DNA of 64,000 nt, from NCBI GenBank assembly GCA_029204225.1, contig CM055100.1, forward strand, positions 62,476,503 through 62,540,502, written 5' to 3'. The position numbers and the translations under genes were made by a program. Below are positions 23,206 to 40,822 of this stretch, piece by piece. How positions within the stretch are numbered: position 1 is the stretch's first letter; every line of letters starts with the position of its first letter. The notes under the pieces are model-generated. The model searched no databases. It was given only the letters and a program-made list of their open reading frames with translations, and was not told the DNA's origin. Source of the stretch: Diphasiastrum complanatum (taxonomy: Eukaryota > Streptophyta > Lycopodiopsida > Lycopodiales > Lycopodiaceae).

Positions 23206-23796
23206 GATGATCAGAAAGAAATTATAAACACGTGAAAGTGTATCAGAAGGCAATGAAGGAAATTTGGAAGACTTTGGTCGCAGGAAAAATTCGCAAGAGC
23301 TTCGCTAGCACAAGTGAGGAATGAATCGAATTCAACCAACTTATAGGTGAATTTGGTGAGTCCATTACACTGAATAGTAGTTTGGCTGATCAATTATGAA
23401 CAAAAATTTGCAAGCATGGCTATAAAAATCTCGGCGAAGGTTTCTAGGGATCTGAACCTATCAGGCAAATATTTTCCAAGGCTGGCGAAGGATGAACCTT
23501 TGTCCAGGTACTATCATAAATGTATTTTTTCACAATCTGAACCTATGGACAACCTAATTTTGACATTTTAAGATCATCTAGCAGGTCAAAGAAGGTTCAT
23601 AATGAGGTTATGATGCTCGACGAAGGTTTCCAAAATGGCATATCTTTGAACATTCGCCTGACTCAAAAATTGGATTTTCTCTTGTCAAGAACCTTCGCCC
23701 ACCTCAATTTAGATAAATCAAGGGTGGATGTACAGTTTGAGAGCTCAGCAAAGGTTTCCAGTACAGTATTAGGCCAAATCTGCCCAAATCAGTAAA
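23206..23796 (-). promoter_or_regulatory. Upstream region of ORF X copy 2 with iterated CGAAGG motif
   Basis: The 250 bp nearest the ATG match the promoter-like region of copy 1, including CACTTGTGCTAGCGAAGCTC, with a weaker TATAAG at 23341-23346. Farther upstream the word AACCTTCGCC/GGCGAAGGTT and close variants recur at about 23431, 23478, 23612, 23684 and 23744. There is no open frame. The region abuts gypsy RNase H at about 23797. Confidence 0.45.
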
Positions 23797-25640
23797 ATGC
23801 AAAGTGTGTTTCCATGAGGTAGTGACGAAACTTCTGAACAGAAAATATCATGGCTAGCGCTTCACGTTCTGTTGTTGAATAATTCTTTTCTGGATCTATA
23901 AGCTGTCTGCTTGCAAATTGTATAGGATAATCCTTCTAGTCACTTGGCTACATCAAAACTGATCCAATGGCGTATTTTGAGACATCCGTATGAACATGAA
24001 ACTCTATCGTCCAATTTGGAGAACGCAGTATTGGTGCTGAAGTTAATGTTTTTTTTAGCCTTTCAAAGGCTTCTAACACCTTTACTGTCCAAATCGGAAC
24101 AATAGTTAGTTTGTATATAGGTCGTGCTAAATCCGCAAAGAAGATAATAAAAATTCGATAGTAGTTCGCATGACCCATAAACACATAAACTCCTCGAATT
24201 GTTGCTGGCGGTGGCAATTCCACAATAACTTTGATCTTAGAATAATCTGTGGCAATACCATGTGTTGATATCACATGTCCAAGCACAACTCCGTGCGAAA
24301 CCCATATTCGGCATTTTTTCAGATTTAGAGAAATCTGATATTTGTGGCATCTTTCAAATACTTTCTCCAATCGATCTAGGTGGTCTGTGTCTGTACTATG
24401 AACTCCCAAGTCGTCCAAGTAAATTTCAAGAAATTTCTACAGATAATCTTTAAACACAAATTGCATTACTCTTTGGAATGAACTTGGTGCATTACAGAGT
24501 CCAAACGGCATTACTTTGTAAGCATAGGTGTCCCATTCTATTGCAAAAGCAGTTTTGTGGCAATCGGCAAGTGCGATCTTAACTTGGTTGTAACCACTAA
24601 ATCCATCCAAGAAACTATAAGCTTTTGCTCCAGCAAGGCGATCCAAAATGCTTTCAGTAAAAGGCAACGAAAAGTGATCCTTCCGTGTCACTTTATTCAA
24701 TGCTTTGAGATTCACACAAATCCTCAATTTTCCATTTTTCTTGGAAACAATGACAATCGGTGAAATCCATTCAGTGTGCTCGATCTCATAAATGAAATCG
24801 ACGTCAAGCAATCTCTGAAGTTCTTTCTTTATCAGATCTGCCACATTAGGATTACAGCGATAGAACTTTGTAACCTTTGGAACTGCATCAGGTACTAAGG
24901 TATGGTATGTTCAATCACTGATGTCGGAATACCCTTCAAATCTTGATAAGTCCATGCAAAGCAATCTTGATACTTAATAAGTAACAAGCGGAGTGCTTGA
25001 TACTGTTCAGGAGTAAGTTGTGATCCCACTTGTACAATCTTTTCCGATTCTCCTAGTTCGACAAGATTCGTTGGCTGCGACCTAGCTGGGCCATCGTAAA
25101 CCTCTTTAGATTCCAGTATGTGTTCTTCAGGTTCACGATGTGCTTTAGGTAGCATAATAACCACATCATCCAATGTTTAACATTTAAAATGCTCTGGCAT
25201 ATCATGCTGGACTACATTTGCTTGTTCTTTTTCGAAAAGACTTGTCTTGGATCTTCGTTTAGCCTTCTTAGTAGGAATTGATCGTGGAGGTGATGACTTT
25301 CGAGATGATAATTCTTTCTTCACAGGTGAAGACTTCCTAGACGATCTTGTTGGAAGTTTGACTTAAAGAATCATTCTTGACTTTTCCTTTGCCTTTATCC
25401 AATAGAGGTGGCACCTCCTTTGAGTTGATTTTCCAAGGGGGATTTTCTCATTTCAGGACCGTATTATAATGTTGCTTAGCTTGTTTCTTCGTCATCAAAC
25501 CTATGATCTTGTCTCCCTTCAGTACAACTACTTTGGGCGGTTTGATTGTTGGTTCATCAAGAACATTACGCATTCCAAATCTGGTCGGATCCATATGATT
25601 TAAAGTCTGCTCATTCGTAAGGCATTGCCATCATAAGTGA
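23797..25640 (-). mobile_element. Ty3/gypsy linker-RT-RNase H remnant
   Basis: On the minus strand from 25640 downward: the protease-RT linker (TFTYDGNALR at the junction, a Ser/Lys-rich stretch, DDVVIMLPKAHREPEEH at 25110-25170), CFAWTYQDLKGIPTSVIEHT (24900-24960), RT with RICVNLKALNKVTRKDHF, FLDGFSGYNQVKIAL, FGLCNAPSSFQRV, YLDDLGVH (24405-24425), then RNase H (PNWTIEFHVHTDVSKYAIGS; QFASRQLIDPEKNYSTTERE; KFRHYLMETHFAFY, ending about 23797). The [YF]xDD motif is intact. The element is truncated on both sides: copia gag upstream, ORF X upstream region downstream. Confidence 0.93.
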
Positions 25641-25644
25641 AAGT

Positions 25645-26258
25645 GCTCTTGTTGGCGTACAAGGCATGAGAATCAGCTGAGGAACTTGAGGCTTTGTTCA
25701 TCCACGTGTCTTCCTGCAACAACATGTAATGACTCTCGAAAGAGTCAATTCTAGATGAGTCATGATGATCATCACCCAGCTGTCGTAAGAGCTTGGCAAG
25801 CTTGTAAGCAGCTGCATCACTGCGTCTTGATCATCTATGACAGATCTGACAGCGGCCATTTGTCTTAGCAGCTTCTTGAATTGATTTATGTGATTCTACA
25901 GAGAATCACCATTCGTCATCTTGAGGGAGTAGAAGTTCTTCCTGAGATGTAGCTTGGAAGCTATATCTCGCACTTCGTATAGTGTGCTCAAGATGTCCTA
26001 GACTTTTTTCAATGTCTAAGCCTCGGATACATGGCCGATCTGGGTATTTGTGATGTTGAGGATGATCAGCACGAAAGCCTTTCCATCCTTCAGCTTCCAT
26101 CTGGCGATTGTTGTGTCGTATGCTTCGGGTTTTTCTTCTGCACCTGTAACAACGTCATACTTAGCCATTAGTATAGTTTTCATCTTAAATTTCCACAGAT
26201 GGTAATTGGCTCCATCTAGCTTGTCCATGATGGGACTGGCTTTCCCTTGGGAATCCAT
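25645..26258 (-). pseudogene. Ty1/copia gag, truncated
   Basis: The minus-strand ATG at 26258 opens MDSQGKASPIMDKLDGANYH, WKFKMKTILMAKYDVVTG and KAFVLIILNITNTQIGHVSE, a copia gag (UBN2 family). It continues with stops into MLLQEDTW and DSHALYANKS at about 25660. Gypsy linker sequence follows without a gap. The gag is closely related to the plus-strand one at 8737-9709. Confidence 0.88.
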
Positions 26259-26402
26259 GTGGAAGAATTAGTCTAAGTGATAGGAGAAATTATCAGTGAT
26301 TTAAGTATGAAAATCTGATACCAAAAATACAGAAGAAGAAGACAATTACTCTATCAGCTAGTAGAGTCTTGTATTGTGGAAGCTTATCAAGCTATGAAAA
26401 TA

Positions 26403-26414
26403 GCTCTGATACCA
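26403..26414 (-). promoter_or_regulatory. Primer binding site, exact TGGTATCAGAGC
   Basis: The minus strand reads TGGTATCAGAGC, complementary to the 3' end of plant initiator Met-tRNA. It lies 145 bp upstream of the copia gag ATG at 26258 and directly abuts an LTR-like end CCAACA. Confidence 0.88.
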
Positions 26415-27050
26415 TGTTGGAGAGAGAGAAAAGAGGGAGTTGAAAGGTGTCGTATGTTAGAAACAAAAACTAGCTCAAAAAGGGGTATGAACGAGAAACG
26501 AATCACGAACGAGAAACATGAATGGAGGCAGAATAAAATGGGATTAAAGAGAGTAGAGGAAACAAATCCAACAGAAGGAACCTTTCTTTTGAAGGCTAAT
26601 ACCATCAAACAAAGAGGACTACATAATCTATGGGGTGGATTCGCAGTTCAAGTACTCGCATGTGAATGGCAATGAAATGTCTCGATGTTTGCAAAGGATG
26701 GATGGCTAGCATATTTCTTGGGTTAGTTTCATTTGCGACAATGCCCACCAGATGCAAGCAGGAAGTCAAAAGTTGGAAAGGGCAATTTCAGGGGAGATCT
26801 TCTATGGAGCAGTTGGTCTTCATTTGGGATGGCTACCTTTGGAACTGAAACTCAATGAGCATGGGTGATATCCAGTATTAGTTGTATTTTTTCTCAAAGG
26901 AAAAAGACTAGGATCCTCTTCAGAGATTGGCAACAAGTTAGATCAAGCCATTATCCTAGCAGATGGAAAGCAAAGTGTTGGAAAGGCTCTTGTCTGAGAA
27001 CTCTACTCTAAGTCCAGTCAGCTGATTTTATAAGTGGAGGGGAGGAGAAA
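26415..27050 (-). mobile_element. Probable 5' LTR of the copia gag remnant, right end uncertain
   Basis: Plus-strand TGTTGGAGAGAG starts right beside the PBS, i.e. the minus-strand LTR ends ...CTCTCCAACA. There is no second copy to fix the other boundary, so the end given is a guess. Small open frames at 26376-26848 are not considered genes. Confidence 0.45.
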
Positions 27051-28638
27051 ATGATTTTTTAGAGAGAAAAAATTCTAGAGAGAGAGAAAATGTGCTTTAC
27101 CTACCTGCACAGAGCACTTGGTATGAGAGGAGGTGGCGAATCCCACCAATACTATAGGGGAATGCGGGTTGTGACTCAGGGCGAGCTCCAACCAAGTCTC
27201 AACTTCCCTTGCTAGAATATTGTCCTGGTGTCCACATTGGCATCCCAATGCCCTAGAGACTAGGATCGGTCACACACTTGAAATGTAACCTTCTCAGATT
27301 TTTTTAATAAAGTGGGATTTTTCTCAAACTAACTTTGATTACCTTCTGGGTTTCAATGTTCGGTAAAAGCGCCAGTTGTAAGCCCACTTCAAACTTTTTA
27401 ATCAGGCACATAGCTGAGGGTCGTATCCCGGGATGCTAGTGGTATGTCGTTGGGACCATTCGGTCCGAGGCACCAACGGTATGCTGTCCGGACCATTCGG
27501 TCCAGGAAGTGGTTGTCTCCATGTTTGTCGCAATTGTAGTTATGAGTGTTCCTTTCATGAATGTGAATGGGTTAAGCTCTCAGGGAACGGACAGCTCTGA
27601 CCTGTCGGTTGAGTTGGATGGCTTGCTTGGGTGGAAGTTACCTGTTTATGGCTATCCAGTTTGGCGTGGTGCCAGGTTGGCTTCCAACGCCCGTGATGAA
27701 GCTTTGAGATGGTTAAAGTCTAATGTAAGTTAGACAACTTGATTGGAATGGATGTTACTCATTTGTATCGAAGCTTCGAGTTAGTTAAGTTTGATGTATG
27801 TCGGGCGGCTTGCTTGGAGGGAAGTCACCCAGATCGGAACCCCTGATCTGACATGGCACCAAGTTGGATCTCAATGTTGGTTTTGGAACTTCAAGCTGGT
27901 TAGGTCTGATCATTGTTGGTGAGTTGGATGCTTGAAGGTCGGGAAGCTAAGTCGTGGATCCCGACTCCTTTTGGGATGCCTATGCTACAGCATGTTAGGA
28001 CTGTCCAGCAACCTAGAGTCTAAGTGTTGCAACTGGCTGAAAGTAGCATGGTTGTGATGGGTGGAGGGAGTGGTGCGGTTAGAGAAATGGTGGAGATGGT
28101 CGGAATGGTGGTTGTGGTGATAGTGGTGATGAGAGGGGTGGTGATGGCGGTGATGGTTGGTTGAACCAGAGAGGATGCGAGCAGAAGGGTAACAGTGATG
28201 GAGGGGGATGTGGCGATGGCAAAAGTTGTGATAGGAGAAGAAGTGGAGGTCACAATTGTCGATGAGATGGGTGAAATGACAACTTGTCGGATGGGGCTAG
28301 GAGTCGTGGATGTGGTATTGAGGAATGGGGAGATATCGGTAGGGCTGGTGCGAGCGAGGCTAGTATGGGTGTGGATTGGAGATGGAGTTGGAGATGCAGT
28401 GAAGATCAATGACTTTTCGCTAGCCTCAAGCTGCGCGATCGTATCAAAGTTTCATGGTTGGAAAGGTCCAGCCGCTTGGGTAGCATGGGGGGTGGATGAC
28501 TAGGTTCTCTAGGTGAGCTATGGTGATGGTTGTAAGAGGGCCACCACAAGTGATCATGTTCGGGCACTTTTGTAGTGTTTTTATTAGAATTGTAGCCTAG
28601 TCATAGATGGTATTTGGGTCGTCCATTATGGTCACCAT
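27051..28638. other. Non-coding, low-complexity GGT/GAT-rich stretch
   Basis: No gene is supported. GGACCATTCGGTCC, a 14-bp interrupted palindrome, occurs twice (about 27454 and 27490). Positions 28040-28400 are rich in GGTGATGG-like words, giving a Thr/Ser/Pro/Ile-rich minus-strand frame that looks like a composition artefact. Confidence 0.5.
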
Positions 28639-28900
28639 TGTTGAAAAATAAGTCCACAGTTGTCTCCTTGGTAAATGACTATTTCTATTTCAAGATTCTT
28701 CCTACATGTGTATTGATCTTTGATCTAGGGTCAGGTGAAACCAGCTTTGGTTCTACGTCTGCTCATCTGATACCTGCAAGAATCACAACTCAGACAGCCA
28801 AACTATTTGAAGAACGTCTACAACGGGCTTCCGGCCGATCTCTAGCAAAGGGTAACCAATCCTACCAAGATCTCCTATGATGACTCGACTCTTGTTAAAG
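28639..28900 (+). mobile_element. LTR fragment, third copy of the 39.0/43.5-kb repeat
   Basis: Starting TGTTGAAAAATAAGTCCACAG, it matches the reverse complement of 39550-39807 and 43980-44236 through GATCTTTGATCTAGGGTCAG, TCATCTGATACCTGC and AACGGGCTTCCGGC, then diverges after about 28860. It is inserted in the opposite orientation to the other two copies and is truncated. Confidence 0.8.
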
Positions 28901-29143
28901 CTTCGAACGCCTATAACAGTCAAGTCAGAAGGCTAGGGAGAACCTTTCTATCAGGAAGCAGTAATTTGAGAAGAAGCTGCAGAGCTTTCTTTTTCGGAAA
29001 GAACTTAGAAACAGTGAGACCTTGTTAGGTACCTATCTCATACCTGTTGGTTAGGAGGATGGGATAATATATCCTACGAATCTGGCATTGGCCTTGGGCC
29101 TGCTGCCTGCCTCTTCTGTAACCAGTTTATTCATAATCAAGCA

Positions 29144-38016
<8,873 letters not shown>

Positions 38017-38041
38017 AGCTGCAGCTGTGAAAGGATCGCCC

Positions 38042-38110
38042 GCTCAATCGCGCTCGCTCTCGCTCTCGCGCTCGCTCTCGCTCTCGCTCTCGCGCTCGCG
38101 CTCGCTGCCG
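38042..38110 (-). repeat. RPS4: GAGCGC/GAGCGA hexamer repeat in RPS4 5' UTR
   Basis: A degenerate tandem of GAGCGA/GAGCGC hexamers on the transcribed strand, 25-95 bases upstream of the start codon. It is probably transcribed as part of the 5' UTR and is likely to vary in length between individuals. Confidence 0.7.
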
Positions 38111-38193
38111 CTGTAAGAGCAAAAGTGAGAGAGTAGAAAGAGCAGCCGACGAGAAGAGGATTTTGAAGCAAACAAATGCCCTAAAACCAAGAA

Positions 38194-38202
38194 AAACCCT
38201 AA
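38194..38202 (-). promoter_or_regulatory. RPS4: Telo-box AAACCCTAA in RPS4 promoter
   Basis: AAACCCTAA lies about 180 bp upstream of the ATG. This element is known to be enriched near transcription starts of plant ribosomal-protein and translation genes, usually together with site II motifs. It fits high expression in dividing cells. Confidence 0.7.
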
Positions 38203-38287
38203 TCTCTATCTCTCTCTAGGGTCATGTGCAAGTTCAAGAGATAAGTGGCTTCCCTTACATGGTCCATGTGGCCCCCATCTCAAGTCA

Positions 38288-38293
38288 TGGGCC
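38288..38293 (-). promoter_or_regulatory. RPS4: Site II-type motif TGGGCC in RPS4 promoter
   Basis: TGGGCC about 90 bp upstream of the telo-box. TGGGCC/T (site II) is bound by TCP-type factors and co-occurs with telo-boxes in plant ribosomal-protein promoters. Function here is inferred from position and family knowledge. Confidence 0.55.
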
Positions 38294-38300
38294 TATCAAA

Positions 38301-38372
38301 TTTGTTCTAAAGTGACCATACCACACTTACAACATATTAGCATTTGTTCTAAAGTGACCATAGCACACTTAC
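38301..38372. repeat. 42-bp tandem duplication upstream of RPS4
   Basis: TTTGTTCTAAAGTGACCATA followed by CACACTTACA occurs twice with a 42-bp period, just upstream of the site II motif. It may fall within the promoter. Confidence 0.8.
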
Positions 38373-38639
38373 ACAATGTTGGCGGAACCCAACCAAGACC
38401 ACAATGCTCCAACAAGCAAACAATCTCATCAATTCACCAAGTGACATTCGATTCAACAGTAACAAAAATGTAGTGGGAATTGCTGGGCCTTGGCATTTTG
38501 CGAGTTTTGTGAGTTTCTTTTTTGTTATCATTAAACAAAAGATAGCACATGGTGTGCCACCTTTTTTATGCTGCTACTTCAATGTGGTTTGGTACATAGT
38601 TACAAAATTCCACAAAGTAAAAAAAAAAATTTACAGCCT

Positions 38640-38960
38640 CCAAAGATAGCACGCCGTCGTGCTATCTTTAAAAGCTGCAAATATTTTTTTTTAGTTGTTT
38701 TACTTAGCACATCGGATTACTATGTTTGGATGTTGAAATAAATATTCCGAAATAATGTTTTTACTCAAAATTTGGTTCTCAAATGTGTCAAAATAGCTTT
38801 TCTATTGTATAATTTACTCGGCTAGCACACCTACATGCTAGTCGAATCAACTCCAAAAAAAAAATTATTGTTTCAAAAAGTTCTTAAAAAAAACTTCATT
38901 TTTTGAAATAAAAAATTTGCTAGCTAGCACGTCGGGATGCTAACTTTTACAACTTCAAGA
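38640..38960. repeat. Cluster of TAGCAC/GTGCTA palindromes
   Basis: It includes a perfect inverted repeat with 12-bp arms AAAGATAGCACG and CGTGCTATCTTT around CCGT (about 38643-38670). Related imperfect ones follow near 38705, 38820 and 38925 (CTAGCACxxxxxxATGCTAG type). No termini are recognised. It resembles transposon subterminal arrays. Confidence 0.65.
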
Positions 38961-39035
38961 ACAATTTTTTCTTTAATAAAAGTAAACCTATATTTATAGA
39001 GTAACAAAGTATTTTGTGATGGACCTATTTAGAAT

Positions 39036-39807
39036 CAACAAATCAGGAACGTTGACACGGACGAGGACGTCGCAAATCTCTCACTTCGCATTTTACGTGA
39101 AGTGATTTTTTCTCACTTTGCAAATTTCGGGAAGTGACTGGGAACGTTCCTCATTCAAAATAGACGACCTTCGACATTTTTTCTCTCTTCGGGATTTTGC
39201 GAAAAAGCCGAAGGTGCCCTTGTAACAGTTTAACTTATGAAAATAGATGACCTTCGGAAATTTTTCTCTCTCTTCGCACTTTTCGGGAAAGATGCGAAAA
39301 AGTCGAAGGTGTTAAAAACAATTAAACTTTTGAGCTTTAAACTTTTGAGCTATGCAAGTGTCGCATTTCGGGGAAATGCGAAAAAGTCGAAGCTGTTGAA
39401 AACATAGTTCATTTCTGCGGACTGTCGCGACACTTAGAGTATTTTTGCAGATTGTCGCAAAAGTAATATATTTTTGCAGACTTAATCTTAATGCTAATTT
39501 CGTGGAAGTCCTTGAAGATGGCCAAGTCTTCAATGACATCAAATTATTGAACTTTACATCTGAACTTGAAATTATGACAAGATTGGTTACCCTTTGCTGA
39601 AGATCAGCCGGAAGCCCGTTGTAGACGTTCTTCAAATAAATTGGTTGTCTAAGTTTGTGATTCTCGCAGGTATCAGATGAGCAGACTTTGAACCCAAAAT
39701 AGGTTTCACCTGACCCTAGATCAAAGATCAATAAACGTGTAGGAAGAATCACTAAATAGAAATTAGTCCATTCACCAAGGAGGCAACTGTGGGCTTAATT
39801 TCCAACA
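39036..39807 (-). mobile_element. LTR (3' LTR of copia remnant), direct-repeat copy A
   Basis: About 772 bp, nearly nine in ten bases identical by eye to 43464-44236 in the same orientation. On the minus strand it starts TGTTGGAAATTAAGC immediately after a polypurine run (CTCAAGAGGGGT, 39808-39819) and the copia RNase H stop, so it is the 3' LTR. Its lower end near 39050 reads CGTTGAC where copy B has TGTTGAC. It contains several hairpin-forming modules at 39081-39380. An open frame across it (LIFDLGSGETYFGF...) is shared by both copies but lies wholly in LTR sequence. Confidence 0.85.
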
Positions 39808-39819
39808 ACCCCTCTTGAG
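39808..39819 (-). promoter_or_regulatory. Polypurine tract next to LTR copy A
   Basis: The minus strand reads CTCAAGAGGGGT directly before the LTR start TGTTGGAAAT and after the RNase H coding end. Expected plus-strand primer site. Confidence 0.7.
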
Positions 39820-39820
39820 G

Positions 39821-40296
39821 TCACGGTTGGTGCTTTGATATCTTCGTCAAGTTCAACATGTTGAAGAACTTCTGGTGCTTGATCCTGGAAAGCGCTTTGG
39901 TGAAGATGTCTGTGACCATTTCTGTTTTGGACCAGTATAGAAGGATCACTTGCCCTGAGAAAACTTTGTCTCGAATGAAATGATACTGGATTTCTATGTG
40001 CTTGGATTTGCCATGAAATCTGGGATTCAGTGACAGCGAAATACAACTCAAGTTGTCACATAGAATGGTGGTGCATTGAACTAAGTGTGATGAAGGTCGT
40101 GAAGTAATAACCTGATCTATACAGCTTCTTTTGAAGCTTGGCATGCTGTGATGTACTCTGCCTCTGTCGAAGAAAGCGCAACTGATTTCTGCTTCCTTGA
40201 GTTCCACAAAATCGGTCCCCTTGCCAGATAGAAATAGAACCCGCAGGTAGATTTTTTGGTAGAGAATCAGCATCTAAACACAATTTGAGATGCAAA
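39821..40296 (-). pseudogene. Ty1/copia RNase H fragment
   Basis: In two minus-strand frames: LCLDADSLPKNLPAGSI, an unclear centre, then TTILCDNLSCISLSLNPRFH, GKSKHIEIQYHFIRDKVFSG and DIFTKALSRIKHQKFFNML, the C-terminus of a copia pol. A frameshift lies between the halves. It is separated from the integrase fragment at 40822 by a non-coding block that replaces the whole RT. Confidence 0.88.
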
Positions 40297-40822
40297 CACT
40301 AATAGAACTTGATCAAACTTGAATGAAATGATTATGTATTGTTGTTGTCCATACAAAATCAGCAAGCTATTGTATTTCACATGTGTGGATCCAAAAATAA
40401 CAAATATAGATCATTCTACACATAGAATTGCAAGCAATCACCAAGATAGTGCACCAATGGATAGTAGAACCCAAGAGAACCATGTATAAGCATGAAATGA
40501 GATAGAGAAGAGAGAAGATTACTCTCTCCACGAGTTACATCCTTTTATAGCAGGTCCAAATCCTATTTGGCCACTTGGCTTTCCCACCAAAATGCTAACC
40601 CTACCAATTTTGGGTCTAGATTCAACGTACCCAACTTATTCAAATTGAATCTACTCAAATTCGCATTCTATCTTTCCCACACTTTCAAAAACGTGTTTAT
40701 TCAAATGAAATTTAGACTAATGAACTTTGAAAAGTCAACCTCTAAGTCTAAAACAAGTTTTGGCCTCAATATGCCAAATATGGAAATATTGCAAAATGTG
40801 ATGAAACTAGTTGAATCTTTCA
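40297..40822 (-). mobile_element. LTR-like non-coding block inside copia
   Basis: The block sits between RNase H and integrase pieces where RT should be. Its plus-strand ends look like TGCAAAC and CTTTCA, and the minus strand has a TATA box CTATAAAAGGA (about 40535-40545) followed by a GAGAGAG-rich leader, as in LTR promoters. It may be a solo LTR or the scar of recombination between elements. No target duplication is seen. Confidence 0.4.

Noticed and set aside
28020-28409. 129-codon Thr/Ser/Pro/Ile-rich minus-strand frame
   Set aside because: Low-complexity GGT/GAT-rich DNA with no flanking splice or promoter signals. Likely chance.
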